From Microthyrium microscopicum (lineage: Eukaryota; Ascomycota; Dothideomycetes; Microthyriales; Microthyriaceae), in the NCBI GenBank assembly GCA_010405405.1, contig MU004237.1, positions 941,345 to 1,005,344 on the forward strand: 64,000 nucleotides of DNA, in the 5' to 3' direction. The position numbers and the translations under genes were made by a program. The notes under the pieces were generated by a model. The model searched no databases, was not told the origin of the DNA, and was given only the letters and a program-made list of their open reading frames with translations. This document shows positions 45,471 to 56,975 of the stretch, piece after piece; the stretch's first letter is position 1; each line of letters opens with the position of its first letter.

Positions 45471-46672
45471 ATGGCATCCGAAACTATCACCGTTCAAGCT
45501 ACAAACACTGAGCAACCACAACAGAACCAAGCTCACCGAGAGCCTCTCAAGCTCAGCGGTGCTCTAGATTTGTTTAATCATTTCGATGTCACTCCCATAA
45601 TTGGACGAGAATACCCAGATCTCAACCTAAAGGCATTGCTTCGAGCACCAAACTCAGATGAACTCATCCGAGACTTGGCTATCACCGGTTCGTACCATGC
45701 TTTCCACACTCATATCATCAATCTAACATCTTGTAGTTTCCCAGCGTGGTGTTGTTTTCTTCCGCAAGCAGGACGAATTTGACAATGATCTACAAAAGGA
45801 GCTCGCTCAGCGTCTAGGCGAGCAATCTGGCAAACCCGAGACCTCCAAGCTTCACATCCATCCAGTGAGCAACTCTGGCCGCCGTCTTGGTGGAAAAGAC
45901 GATGAAATTAGCGTTATCTCTTCCGAGCAGGCCAAAGAGATCTATAAGAACAGTGGACGTTTCCTCAACCCAAAGAAGCAGAGTGGCAGAAATGGCTGGC
46001 ACTCGGATATCACCTTCGAGCCCATTCCCAGTGACTATGCCATCTTAAGACTCACCCAGCTTCCCAAAACGGGTGGTGGTATGTAACTATAACATGTTTG
46101 CAGCTCTAAGGACTAGTCTAACAAGTACCATAGACACTCTTTGGGCCTCCGGCTACGAACTCTACGACAGACTCTCCGAACCCTATCAAAAATTCTTCGA
46201 AGCTCTCAACGCAACCTACGCCCAACCCGGATTCGCCGCCTCCGCCAGAGAAAATGGGTTTGAGCTCTACAGCCAACCACGCGGTGCCCCAGAGAACGTC
46301 GGCAACGTACTTGAAGCGATCCACCCAGTTATCCGCACCAACCCCGTCACCGGCTGGAAGAGTATATTTGCTGTTGGCCACCATGTGGCACAAATCAACG
46401 GTCTCACCGAGGAAGAGAGCAAACATGCGCTGAATTGGTTCGTCTCGTTAATCACGGAGAACCATGATCTCCAGGTCAGACATAGATGGCAGAATCCAAA
46501 CGATTTGGCGATCTGGGATAATCGTAGCGTGTATCATTCTGCTACTTTTGATTACTTTGGGTTGGGAGAGAGGACTGGTCAGCGGGCGGTGAGCTTGGGA
46601 GAGAGACCTTATTTGGATCCTAAGAGTACTGGTAGACGTGAGGCTTTGGCTGCTCAAGAGTCACAACAGTAG
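45471..46672 (+). CDS. TauD/TfdA-family alpha-ketoglutarate dioxygenase
   Basis: Three exons (45471-45687, 45737-46078, 46134-46672; introns of 49 and 55 nt) give 365 aa. The fold and Fe(II) site are clear: NGWHSDITFEPIPSDYAILR holds the first His and the Asp of the HxD motif, and the distal His is in DNRSVYHSATFDYFG. The 2-oxoglutarate-binding Arg is in RTGQRAVSLGERPY. Fungal relatives are annotated as sulfonate/alpha-ketoglutarate dioxygenases and release sulfite from taurine-like sulfonates, but the family also includes herbicide- and secondary-metabolite-oxidising members. Likely cytosolic (no targeting signal). Its neighbours (two P450s, cupin, regulator) leave open a role in specialised metabolism. 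Confidence 0.92.
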
Positions 46673-48282
46673 AGGTTTGGTCAAGTTGTGACGGGCAAAC
46701 ATATCAAGATTAATGGAATATAATTACTTCAAATTTCGTTGATGAGCATGTTGGAAAACATACAACTGTCATATCATCTGCCTTTGATTACCTGTGAAGG
46801 TTTCGATATTAGGATATTGACACGCCTCTGTTCTGCTGCCATCATTATCTGCCCCTCATTCCACGATAAGCTCTAGAGCTATCATCTTGACAATGGGTAC
46901 GAGGTAAGAGTACATGCTGGTGCATATGGTCGGCGCTTCCATGCTGCCATGCTGCCTTGCATATACGGACAATCATTGACAGAGCAAGGTCAGAAAGCGC
47001 GTGTATGATATTCGCTCTTCACCTAACTCGATGCGGTTTGAGCCATCTAGTGCCAGGATATGAGACCTACGATTCAGTTTGGTCATTCTAACTTCTTGAA
47101 TGGCCAAAAATATGCGACATCGTCTGTTCAAGTAGTAGTGTGTCTCCCATTCGTTTTCTCTCCAATACTAAGCACATTCACTTTGAACTGAGACTCCTTC
47201 TTCTTGGGGTATTCTTCAGTGCAAAATTATCCTAGGTCAGATCTCGAAGGCTGACTGAACTCCCAATGACTCAAGAAATGACCAGGGTGAAATATTTACT
47301 ACCCCATTCTTGCTTAAGTACAATTTATAGTAGTTCAAAGAAAAGTATACAGCTGCTCTATTTTCACCATACATCAAATGAATCAGTTGTACAACAGTAT
47401 TATCTTTTGTTTGAATGGTTAGTTGAGACTACCATCCGCTTCGCCCCGGCCACAAAACTGACCTGGTTGGCCATGACCTGCATGTTCAACCCCACTCGCA
47501 CTTCCAACAGCTTGACAATCCCAAGCTGCATAATTTCGACAGTCAGGTCCCGCTGGCGGCTCTTAAACCCTCGTTCGACCATGCAAGATAAACAAGGGTC
47601 GCCATTTGGGTCAATTGTCCGTTGACACGTGGGCGAGACCTGCCTTAGCACGCTGTTAACCCACAGCGCCGGAGCCTGCCATGTGCAGACCAGTTCCATG
47701 GTCTGGGAAAAATTGGATAATCCTGAAGGATTGAGGCTGACATTCTTTCTGGTTTGTGGGTCAATGGAACACCAAAATATGGTTGGCTGTGAGGTGAGTT
47801 TGCAGTGTTTAAGCCTTTAAGGTGTTTGGTGGGAATGTGTAGAGGTACTTCCAGCATAAATACGTGCTACTGCACCTCACCGCCTGGGCCCTGGACGATA
47901 AAGACAAACTGGTAGGTAGCTTCGTATTGAACCTGGACTTGGTCTAGAGGGTACAGTTGAGCTATGCTCTAGGTAGCAAGCTTGCATTGCCATTGAACTC
48001 AGGTCCGTACCGGGTGAGTAGTTACACCTGTGTTCAAAATGGAGTGACTTCCACAGAATGTTTCCTCTCAACTTCACTGATACCTCCTACTCCTCTACGG
48101 GCGTTGCTTATTACAACAGGAACTGTTCAGCTCGGTACTTGCTCCTTGTTTTCGTCATTTAAGTTCAGGGTGGCTTCAAGACTTGATTTACATCATTGCT
48201 TTCGACTACAACGACCGCTCTCGAATATCGCCCGCATCATAGCAGGAACAATTACAAGCTACAGTACCCTGGAACAGCATCG
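46673..48282. other. 1.6-kb gene-poor region
   Basis: No gene is supported. A 99-codon minus-strand frame (47400-47699) has paired cysteines (PTCQR, DPCLSCM) that recall a degenerate zinc finger but lacks a full cluster. Confidence 0.4.
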
Positions 48283-49971
48283 ATGCTTTCGAGCTACATT
48301 TTGGGCTCTGTTGCCCTGGCCTTCGTGGCATTGGCAATTCGTGCCTCTTATACTTGGACATGGCGTCCAGCCTTTCCCAAGAATGCTCCTCGTCTAGTCT
48401 CAGAAAACAATGTCCTGTTTGGCGCATGGCAATTCTGGGTAAGTCCCTGCCTAAATATATCTCGGTGCTACAGGATGACCAGAGCTACTCCTAGCTTTTA
48501 AGATATCTGATTAGCCATACTGACATAATAATAGACTGATCGATGGTCGTTCTTCAGCCAATCTATGGCCCATTCTAGTACTGGCAACTTCAGTTTCTAT
48601 GCCGGTCGCAATCGAGTCGTTGGCCTCTCGGGTGATGATGCTCGCAAATGGTTCGTCGAGAGCAAAGAGCTACATCTCAACCAGGGCTATTCTCTCATGT
48701 TGGGTCCTTCGGATGATGAAATTGAGGACGGCCAGTCCATTGAGCGCTTCTTGACTACTCGTATCGCCAATTTGCTACGCGGAGAAAACATAATTCGAAG
48801 TAAGCTTTTGCACAAAAGGCATTCGGCCGTCATACTAATAATATACAGCTTTGCCAGTTTTGATTCAGCACACGCGAAAGAACCTTGAGGAATTCGGTCG
48901 CCAGCAATGGAATAAGGAAACTCTGTTTGACGTCGTTTATCGCTGGGTCTTTATTTCCACCGCCCAAATTGTCGCTCCTCATGACATTATCAACGATCCC
49001 AAACTATTGAGACAAATGATCGATTTCTTCTCGAGTTTCGAGCAGAACGTCTCTCCTACCTTCCTACTATTCCCCAAACTTCCAACTTGGACTGCCATCC
49101 GCCGTTTCGGATCGAGCTTCGCTACATTCCTCAGAATCAAGAAAATCGTCGATAACCGCAAAAAGACAGGTCCAATCTATGGCGACGCTTTGGATTTCAT
49201 GATTGAGCAAGGTGACAGCGAAATGAACCAGATTCGCATGGTCTTCGCCCTATTGATCGCCGGACTATTCAACAGCGGCTACAATGCAGCTTGGCTCGTA
49301 ACGGAGTTCTTCCTAAACCCAGATTGGCTCAAGAAAGTTCGCCAGGAAGTTGCTGATGCTGTCGACAAGGCAGTACCCGACAAGAGCATTCCATTCTTGG
49401 ATCGACTTTCCCAGCTCAAGTTCAAAGACTGGGAAGATGGTTTCCCAACAATCGACATTTGCCTCAAGGAAGTCATCCGTATTCGAACAGCTGGCTGCCT
49501 TATGCGCAAGAATATTACTGGCCACGATCTAGTAATTGGAACCGAAACTATCCCCAATGATACTCACGTCATGTACCATATCAAGGATATTCATTTCGAT
49601 CCCGAGATCTATCCAAATCCTGGTAAATGGGATCCCAGCCGCTTCGAGGAAGCGAAGGGTGAGGATAAGAAGAAAGAACATGCCTACATTGGCTGGGGTG
49701 CCGGTCGCCATCCTTGTGGTAAGTTCATGTGCTATGATTCTGATTTACCAGAGACTAACATGACGTAATAGCTGGAATACGCTATGCGAAGCTCGAGAAC
49801 TACGTGCTTTTGGCATTCTTCGTCTCGATGTTCGATTTCGAAGTCTGCTATGCGGATGGCTCACCTCTCAAGGAATCCCCACCAACTCCACCAGCAGATC
49901 TTACGATGCGTGCTCCATCGCCTCCGCTGTATATGAAAGTCCGCCCTCGCGAGAAGCCTGGCAGCGTCTAA
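48283..49971 (+). CDS. cytochrome P450, atypical I-helix (CYP7/8-like features)
   Basis: Four exons (48283-48438, 48535-48799, 48849-49718, 49772-49971) give 496 aa. An N-terminal membrane anchor (MLSSYILGSVALAFVALAI) places it in the ER. The K-helix ExxR is EVIR in CLKEVIRIRTAG; the meander has NPGKWDPSRFEE; the haem loop is WGAGRHPCAG, with the Cys thiolate formed across the last intron and Trp in the usual Phe position. The I-helix reads LIAGLFNSGYNAAWLV and lacks the AGxDT/ET oxygen-activation motif. Such an I-helix is known from CYP7/CYP8-like and isomerase-type P450s, so the chemistry may be non-standard. The substrate is unknown. Convergent with the HsbA gene. Confidence 0.9.
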
Positions 49972-50259
49972 ATCATCCTTTTTGTGGCTGGTAACTCCCA
50001 ATGGTGATAGATATTTCATGAACTTCCAAGCTACCAAGTCTGGTGGCTCGTCTGCAAGCTCGTTTCTTCAGGATTAGCATATCATTCAGGGGGGATTAAC
50101 TTCTAGCGACTGGCCGACCTCCTGATATTGATGTCAAACATCACTTACGTAGCGCTGTTAGAATCACTCAATAGAGAACAGAGTAATGAATGAAATGAGA
50201 GATTGATATATTGCGTTATAAACTTTAAAAAGCTAGGACAAATGAAATAGACTAACTGC

Positions 50260-51909
50260 TCAAGTAAATGCAGCAATAGCCTTATCCAAAGCATCAATAG
50301 GTCTTTGCGCCATTGGCGCTGAGATCATGTGAAGTAGCGAAGGTAGCTTGGCATCAATGGCCGCGTTCATTGCCAAAGCGGCAACCTTCTGTGCTTGGAG
50401 AGTCTTGAGAATCTCCGCCTTGTTGCTCTTGAATGCCTCCTTACGAGCTACCAACTTCTCGAGGGCATTCTCTGTAGCAGTGGTCAGTTGATCGCCGGGT
50501 GCCATCATTCCGATGGCGCTGATGATATCAACTTGACCGGCTTGGGCGTTGACGCTCTTGGTGGTCTTCTCAAGTGCGGCGAGGGTAGCTTCGGAGGCTG
50601 CAAGGAGAGTCTTCAGGCTAGTGCTGTTGCCGCTGACGGCAGCATCGAGTTTGTCGACTTGGTCGTGGACGTTGCCATAGCCAGTGATGATGACATTGAC
50701 GTCGGCTGGGGTGCCGCCGGAGCCAAAGAGGCTGCCGAGTCCGCCAAGGATTGAGCCAATGTCGAATCCGGTGAAAGGAGCGGCGGTGGTTGCTGGTACA
50801 GGTGCAGCGGCTGGGGTTGGTACAGATGGTGCCTTTGCGAGGGGAGCGCCGGTACCGAGCGGTGCTTTGGGGCTGGGACTCACAACAACAGTAGAGGGTA
50901 CCACGATGGTTGTGGTATTAGCATATGGAGCCTTTGCGGTTGGGAGCACAGGGGCGTGAGCTGAAGCACCAGTAGGCTTAATGGCTCCAGTGGGAAGGAG
51001 GGTAGGTTTGATAGGGGTAGCGTGGGCAACAGTGGTAGAGTTAGCAACAGGAGCCTGTGATGTTGGAAGGACTGCATGAGATGACGCCCACTCGGGCTTC
51101 ACGGCGCCGCTGGGTAGAAGAGTAGGCTTGATTGGAGTCGCTGCCGCAGCAGTAGTAGAGTTGGCAAACGGGCCCTTGGCGGTAGGGTGGAGTAGAGGGC
51201 CTACTGAGGCACCAGTAGGCTTAACAGCACCGCTAGGGAGAAGAGTAGGCTTGACGGGGGTGGCGTGCGCAACGGTGGTAGAGTTGGCAATAGGAGCCTT
51301 TGATGTTGGAAGGACTGCATGAGATGAAGCCCAGTCGGGCTTCACGGCGCCGCTGGGTAGAAGAGTGGGCTTGATTGGAGTCGCTGCCGCAGCAGTAGTA
51401 GAGTTGGCAAACGGGCCTTTTGGAAGAGGAGCAACAGGCAATGCCGGAGCCTTTGCTATTCCAGTTGACAGAGCGGGAGCTGGAGTAGCTACAATGCTTG
51501 ATGTGGCAATAGGAACAACGATGTCTGCGGTCGACGATGTCGACGATACTGCAGATGTTGCAGATGTCGCAGGAGCTTCAGCGCTGGGCACGACTTCAGG
51601 ACTGGCAGCCTTTGGTGATTTTGGAAATCCTTTGCCTTTTCCGCTGCCAGATTTTCCTGTACCCAAAAGTATGAGATACTAGTTCATGAGAGATATATCA
51701 GATGGCAGAAACTTACCTCCAAAACCTCCTTGACCTTTGGGAAAACCACCGAAGCCACCCATTCCTCCTTGTTTGGGAAAGCCACCAAAGCCACCTTGAC
51801 CTTTGGGTCGGTTACCACCATTTCCACCAAACATTCCTCCGGGGAACTGAGGAAGAGCCTCAGTGAGGGCAAGAGTGGCCAAAGCCACAGTGACGGAAGT
51901 GAGCTTCAT
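50260..51909 (-). CDS. secreted HsbA-domain surface protein with tandem repeats
   Basis: Two exons (51909-51717, 51656-50260; 60-nt intron) give 529 aa. Order: signal peptide MKLTSVTVALATLALTEA; a Gly/Phe/Lys-rich region with GGFGGFPKGQ repeats (about 25-75); a Ser/Thr/Ala/Pro linker; a repeat block (about residues 143-304) of 40-41-aa units of the kind GPFANSTTAAAATPIKPTLL; and a C-terminal four-helix domain (about 360-529; ITGYGNVHDQVDKLDAAVSG, ALEKLVARKEAFKSNKAEIL, AAIDAKLPSLLHMISAP) that matches hydrophobic surface binding protein A. In Aspergillus HsbA sticks to plastic and recruits cutinase. Every repeat has ANST, an N-glycosylation site. Probably a wall or surface adhesin; the repeats are prone to length change. 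Confidence 0.85.
50935..51420 (-). repeat. 243-bp tandem duplication inside the HsbA gene
   Basis: Two consecutive 243-bp copies (51420-51178, 51177-50935), each made of an A unit (KGPFANSTTAAAATPIKP...) and a B unit (ANSTTVAHATP...). Part of a fifth unit, KAPYANTT, follows. The alternation shows that an older 120-bp duplication was later doubled as a pair. Confidence 0.9.
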
Positions 51910-52910
51910 CGTGAGATATGTCTATAGAAGTTAGGATACTGTCTATAAAAACCTAGAAGATAGTGACTTACTAGTAAGGGAGCGGTAAGGACTGACAGCA
52001 CTGAACGTTTGCTGATCGGCAAAGAGCAGTCACCCCAGAGGTATATATCCCATAACGCTCGGGGTCTTTCATCATTCTTTCGCCATATGCGATGGTATGG
52101 TCTACCAAGTTGTTTACGTCCTGGTAATTTGGAAAATGCGCAAAAAACAGACCGAACGCATTGTGTGTATATTAGCTGAAAAGTACAATGTCCAGCTTTT
52201 CCTATAAGGCTAGCAGAAAGGTTTAATTGAACACGGACGTGTTAGCTGTCAACCAATCTATCTAATACACCATCTAGCCGGCAAACGTAGCTGCCAATAC
52301 TTCTTGATGGTTTGCGATTGTCCACTCACCGTTTGGCTTTTCTATACATCCTGGTAATTCCGTTCAGGAACAGTGCTAGGCGTACGTATAAGAAGGATGT
52401 TATAGTCCTAGCAAAGCGGCGCGCATTCTTGCTATAGTGTTATATGCCCACCGTACGTTATTAATCCAGCGGTGGCACATGGACAGCCCAGATCGAATAT
52501 TGATTTGAATCTAATAATTGGTTGATGAGCACAACTGTCGAGAGAATGGTACACCGTTCGTTACACTATCTCTATCATTTCTTCAAAATTTGAGGACTGG
52601 GGCATTGTCCGGGTTGAATAGTATGGCTTGATGCTCGCATAGATAACTGCCGGACTGTTTGGAGCTTGGCAATCTTGAAAAACTCAATAAGGATAATTTC
52701 CTGGCTCGCAATGACGGAAGATCGCTCGGCGGATTCCACGAACCTGTTGGATCTACGGGAAGTAAGTCTGGTGGTGAAGGACTCTAGTCCGCTTCCGGAA
52801 CAAACAAGTCCTAAAATTCGGCCTGCCCTCGACCTGGTAAAAGTAACTGTTTCACCGCGTAGTTGATTGCCTCATTTACGAGGGCTGAACTTGATCCAGC
52901 ATTCATGTTC
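51910..52910. other. intergenic region
   Basis: Promoter side of the HsbA gene and 3' side of the second P450. No supported gene; a few short frames only. Confidence 0.5.
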
Positions 52911-54918
52911 CTATACAAGTTGAGCAAGATGAGCAAATTGGAGTACGGCTGGCTGTTTGAATACCTTGACTTGTGATAGTTGAACGTCGTGGAATACCTC
53001 GAAGCGACTCGTGATTCCCGGCGTAGCCTTGTCCATCTCTGGGGTTATTGAGACTCTAAAATTGCGGAGCAACGCAGCCTATCCGATGTTAGCGTAACAA
53101 TAATTGATAGTTGTGATCAGAATGGGGTGCGGTTTGTCAATTATGCAACGCATCCCAATGGGGACGTGAGTATCGCAACATGCTAATCCAGGTTTCCGTC
53201 GGAATATTCTTGGACCAGGATTTCAGCAGATTGGGATTTGCTTTCTCGTATGGGGGGCCCTTACCACTAACACGGTCATTTCTGCCATCGCAAGACTAGG
53301 TTAATCAGCAATGATGTTCACCAGTACAACTCCTATCGCAACTTACTGCAAGCCAATGCACATCCGACCTCCACTAGAAAAAGCCCAGAACCACTTCTTC
53401 ATTTCAGCCAGCTTGTTCCGATCATTGGTCAACCATCGTTCCGGTTTGAAATCTAATGGCTCATGGAAAACATGGCCATTTCTGTGCAATGAGAATGGCG
53501 ACATGCTGACGACGGTCCTCTCAGGAATTGTGTAGCCGTCTATGATAGTGAGACCAGGATATGCTCGGGGCTCAGATGCTGGAAGAGGAGCATAGAGCCT
53601 AAGGGTCTCTTTGACGATTGCGTCAAGATATCTCAGCTTGTCGCACGCTTCGACAGATGGTATTCCATTCTCGTCTAGATCGGATTCTGATATCTGGTCA
53701 ACCTGGATGTGGTCAGTAAACTGAATATAGATTCTGTAGGCAGAACCGATCCCGAAGACAGATACAGAATCCTTTAGCAGGCTGAACGAACCTCTCGAAT
53801 AAGCTTTTCTTGGTACTCTTGATTACAAGGCCTTGCAAGAGCCCAAACCAGAAACATTAGGCTATCACTGGTGGTATCAATACCAGCCAACAAATGATCC
53901 GCTGCCTCTGATGCTAAATCCAGGTCATCAAGACCCCCATCCATCTGACTAGTGTGATAATCTCGTAGGCGCTCAATGATCGACAGCTTGGTGTCAGAAG
54001 CAGCCATAAATTTAGTTGATTCTTGAAACTTCTTCCATGCATCCAGAGCATGTTGCCGAATACCAGTATACGTTGTTGGCTTTTGCATAGGATAGAATTG
54101 ACGAGCTACGACTTCAGACAAGCCAGTTCGAGAATATAGCCATTTGGTGACTCTTGGAAAGTGGACAGCAAACCACGATAGTCGCCTTCTAGAGGTATCC
54201 ATGATATCATTGAGCAATTTGCGGTCGTTCACATTTCCCGTAAGACATGCTGTAGCACCCCAGTCTGCGTAAAGAAACTTTGTGATGGCGTCCAGAGCAA
54301 AGTAATGCAGACTGCTGAATATCTCGTCAACGCAATCTTTTTGCCCACGAATATAGCCCAGATAGTCGTGCACTTTTTGCTGAATCAAAGTTGCGGTGTA
54401 ACCTTTGAGCATCACAGATTTCGAGTAGGCATGAGCCAGCAGTTTCTTCCGATCTCCATGTGATTTGACTGAATGAAAGGTAAAGAGATTCTTGCGTCCA
54501 TACACATCAAACATGTCATAGAAACTGGTTCGTTCAAAGCCACTGCCTGCGCCATAAATGGTCTTCAGCGCTGTAAGGCTGTTGAATGACACCTCTTCTG
54601 GTCCAATGCGAACCACTGGTCCATATTTGGCATGGAGGCGTTCGATCTTCCGAGTTCGTGTTCCTTTCCAATCATCGTATGCTAGTCGCCAGCTTGTACC
54701 TGAAAGTTGTTAGGTCAAGCTAAACTTGGATAGACATGGCTCTTCAATGGTTTCAAAGGATTGAAGGCCAAGAAGAATTGCTCTTTTCGCAGACGGGATA
54801 TCTTACAAGCGTATAGCTTTGGCCCAGGAATCTTCGACAAGGAGCCCGTGAACAATCGCCGAATGATTAGCAGAAGCCCGACACCTAAGCTAAGGATGAG
54901 ATAGCCAAGGTAGAACAT
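52911..54918 (-). CDS. cytochrome P450, canonical fungal type
   Basis: Five exons (54918-54807, 54699-53792, 53702-53347, 53295-53265, 53078-52911) close to 524 aa. The fourth is only 31 nt. An N-terminal membrane anchor and the IPGPKLYA hinge start the protein. YGPVVRIGPEEVSFNS, the I-helix LLAGIDTTSDSL (complete AGxDTT), the ExxR KETLRL, FKPERWL and the haem loop FSSGGRMCIGLHLAMAEM are all present; the haem loop is split by the intron at 53296-53346. The C terminus SRFEVFHDV fits fungal P450s of the CYP3-like/secondary-metabolism group. The substrate is unknown. A 186-nt intron precedes the last exon. Confidence 0.9.
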
Positions 54919-55970
54919 GATACCCGCTGCTCAACAAAACAGTTCATTCAAATGGAAGATGGTTTTATATAGGCGTGTCTTTCTTGTACAATGCCCTGTA
55001 TCTCAGATGAAAGAAGCGATGCCGGGTCTGGCGGGGAAAGAGGGTTCGTTGAAAGCAAGCGCAACTCAGGTGAAACCTGCTCGTGCTTCTCCTTCTCCTC
55101 GTCAAAGACTGGTTCACTGATGTCATGGTAAAAGAAATGGATAGAAGAAAGTTATGGTGGTTTGTTGCTACTTGCAAACGACAAAATAAGCTAGATACGG
55201 TATCGGCAAGGGCGCGACTCTTGGTGGCGTCAGACAAGACGCGTCTGAATGACACTGTACACATTCTCAATTCGCCCGATTAATTCATTGATGTTCGATG
55301 TCTCATCAGCTTTACAAAGTCCAACCATAAAAGTAGTTTTTTTTAGACAAAAGTAGACAAAAGTAGACAAAAGTAGACCAAAGATGTCTTGATGTCCTTA
55401 CCTAAGGAAAATGACTTTTTTGCATCGCAAGTCTAATCTCTCCTTATTGACCAAAATGAAGGCTAATTGTGTGAAGTACCAGCAGCGCGGGAAGACATTC
55501 GCCGTACAGAGTCTCCTTTGAATTACTCTAAGACGCTTCACGAAACAAGAGTCAGAGAGATTGCACAATTTGCACTTACTCGATGCGAACATGTTTCTCA
55601 CCATCAAATCACTCTGCTTATAATTAAACAACGTGATCTGCAGGCGAGAAGGCTCCAAAAGGTGCCAGAAGTTGTTCTTCGCTAGTGTTTAACTTGTTCA
55701 CAATCATGGACTGACTGGCAAGTTGATAATATAGCGTGCTAGTCGTTTCTGGCTGATTGTTCTGCGATCGATCTGGGAAGCTGTTTTATAAGATTTGGTC
55801 GGCTCCAAGGTCATTTCACAATGGTCTTAGCAATGTAATGTTGATCATGTTCATAAAAGACTGCTAAAGAGTCCTTCTTGATTGCCATTCCACAATACAA
55901 TCAGAGGAATTTTATCCCGAATGCAATAATTCGCCGTACCGAACCCAGACATGCCGTACCAGAACAAAAT
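54919..55970. other. intergenic region
   Basis: Between the second P450 and the uL24 gene. The only feature is a short decanucleotide tandem repeat at 55345-55380. No gene is supported. Confidence 0.5.
55345..55380. repeat. 10-bp tandem repeat
   Basis: Unit AGACAAAAGT repeated about three and a half times, preceded by a T-run. A possible minisatellite marker; no function evident. Confidence 0.85.
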
Positions 55971-56554
55971 CTATGACTTTTCTGCCTTCTCCTTCTTCTT
56001 CGCGGCATGATCGCGGCCGACCTTGATGCGTTCGAGCAGGCTGGTTCGGTCCTTGTCCTCCTTGATCTTTGTGATGATGACTTTGGATGGTTGAACTGCG
56101 GCGGGGATGGATTGACCGTTGACTTTCTCGCGGGTGAGACGTTCGACGTGAATGATGTCTGGTAATGCTATTAGCTCGTCCCCTCGATCATCAAATGCAA
56201 AACACACATTTCAACCGGTATACAGCGGCGACCTTGCCCTCACGACCCTTGTGTGTTCCACGAACAATTTGGACTTCGTCATCTTTTCGGATTGGGAGCG
56301 AGCGGACCTAGAAGACAGATTTTAGCCTCCAGCGGAAGAGTAATAGCGACGATCGATTCGGTGAACATACATTGTGCTTTTCGCGTAGTTCCTTGCTCAA
56401 AGGAGCAGACATGTTGATGCGACGCACACTGGAGGGGGCGCCAAAGTGAGTCTTGCGGCTCTTTCTCCGCGAGGAGTGAAGTCCTATAAATCCGAACGTT
56501 AGATAGATTGGCGTAACTTCCAGAGAGAATCATACCAGGAGTGAGATTGACCAT
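55971..56554 (-). CDS. RPL26: 60S ribosomal protein uL24 (L26)
   Basis: Four exons (56554-56536, 56483-56371, 56307-56208, 56158-55971) give 139 aa. The first coding exon is 19 nt. The product reads [40 protein letters not shown], the KOW motif in [18 protein letters not shown], then [19 protein letters not shown] and [13 protein letters not shown], a close match to eukaryotic L26. It binds domain I of 25S rRNA near the exit tunnel. The intron at 56159-56207 has a weak GTGTGT donor but is needed to join RLK to YIIHVER. Early introns are usual in fungal ribosomal protein genes. Confidence 0.97.
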
Positions 56555-56975
56555 TTTGACGAGAGATTGGCGGATGATTGGAGTTGACGTCTAGTAAGAC
56601 TGAATCTTTTGCAGTCAATTTTGGCGGTTGATTCTGGGTGGGCCATTGCGATAGAGCGGGGCGGGAAAAACTGTTTCTCCGAGAGCCGCCAGGGCTAGGG
56701 CTACCCAAGCGCCACTTGATCGACTGAGACTTGACGCGCATCGCGACTTCTTCGACTACCGTACCCTGTTGTTTCTCCTACACCTCCACACTATAGATTC
56801 GTCGCGTTTAGTCTGAAAACGCCCACCGAGATAGCTTCAAACTCCTCTTGATCTCATCACCTCTTTTCGTTGGATTGCCGGGTCTCTGTATATATCTTGC
56901 GACCACCCGCAAGCCGCAGCTTGAGCAGCTCAACATCACCCGCGCATCTTCAGCGCATTCAAAATCAACAGCAGT
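56555..56975. other. divergent promoter between uL24 and the AT-hook protein gene
   Basis: 421 bp with GC-rich and pyrimidine-rich patches. It must hold both promoters. No particular site can be named with confidence. Confidence 0.5.

Noticed and set aside
47400-47699. Cys-containing 99-codon minus-strand frame resembling a partial zinc finger
   Set aside because: Only two cysteine pairs, no six-cysteine cluster and no adjoining exon in frame.
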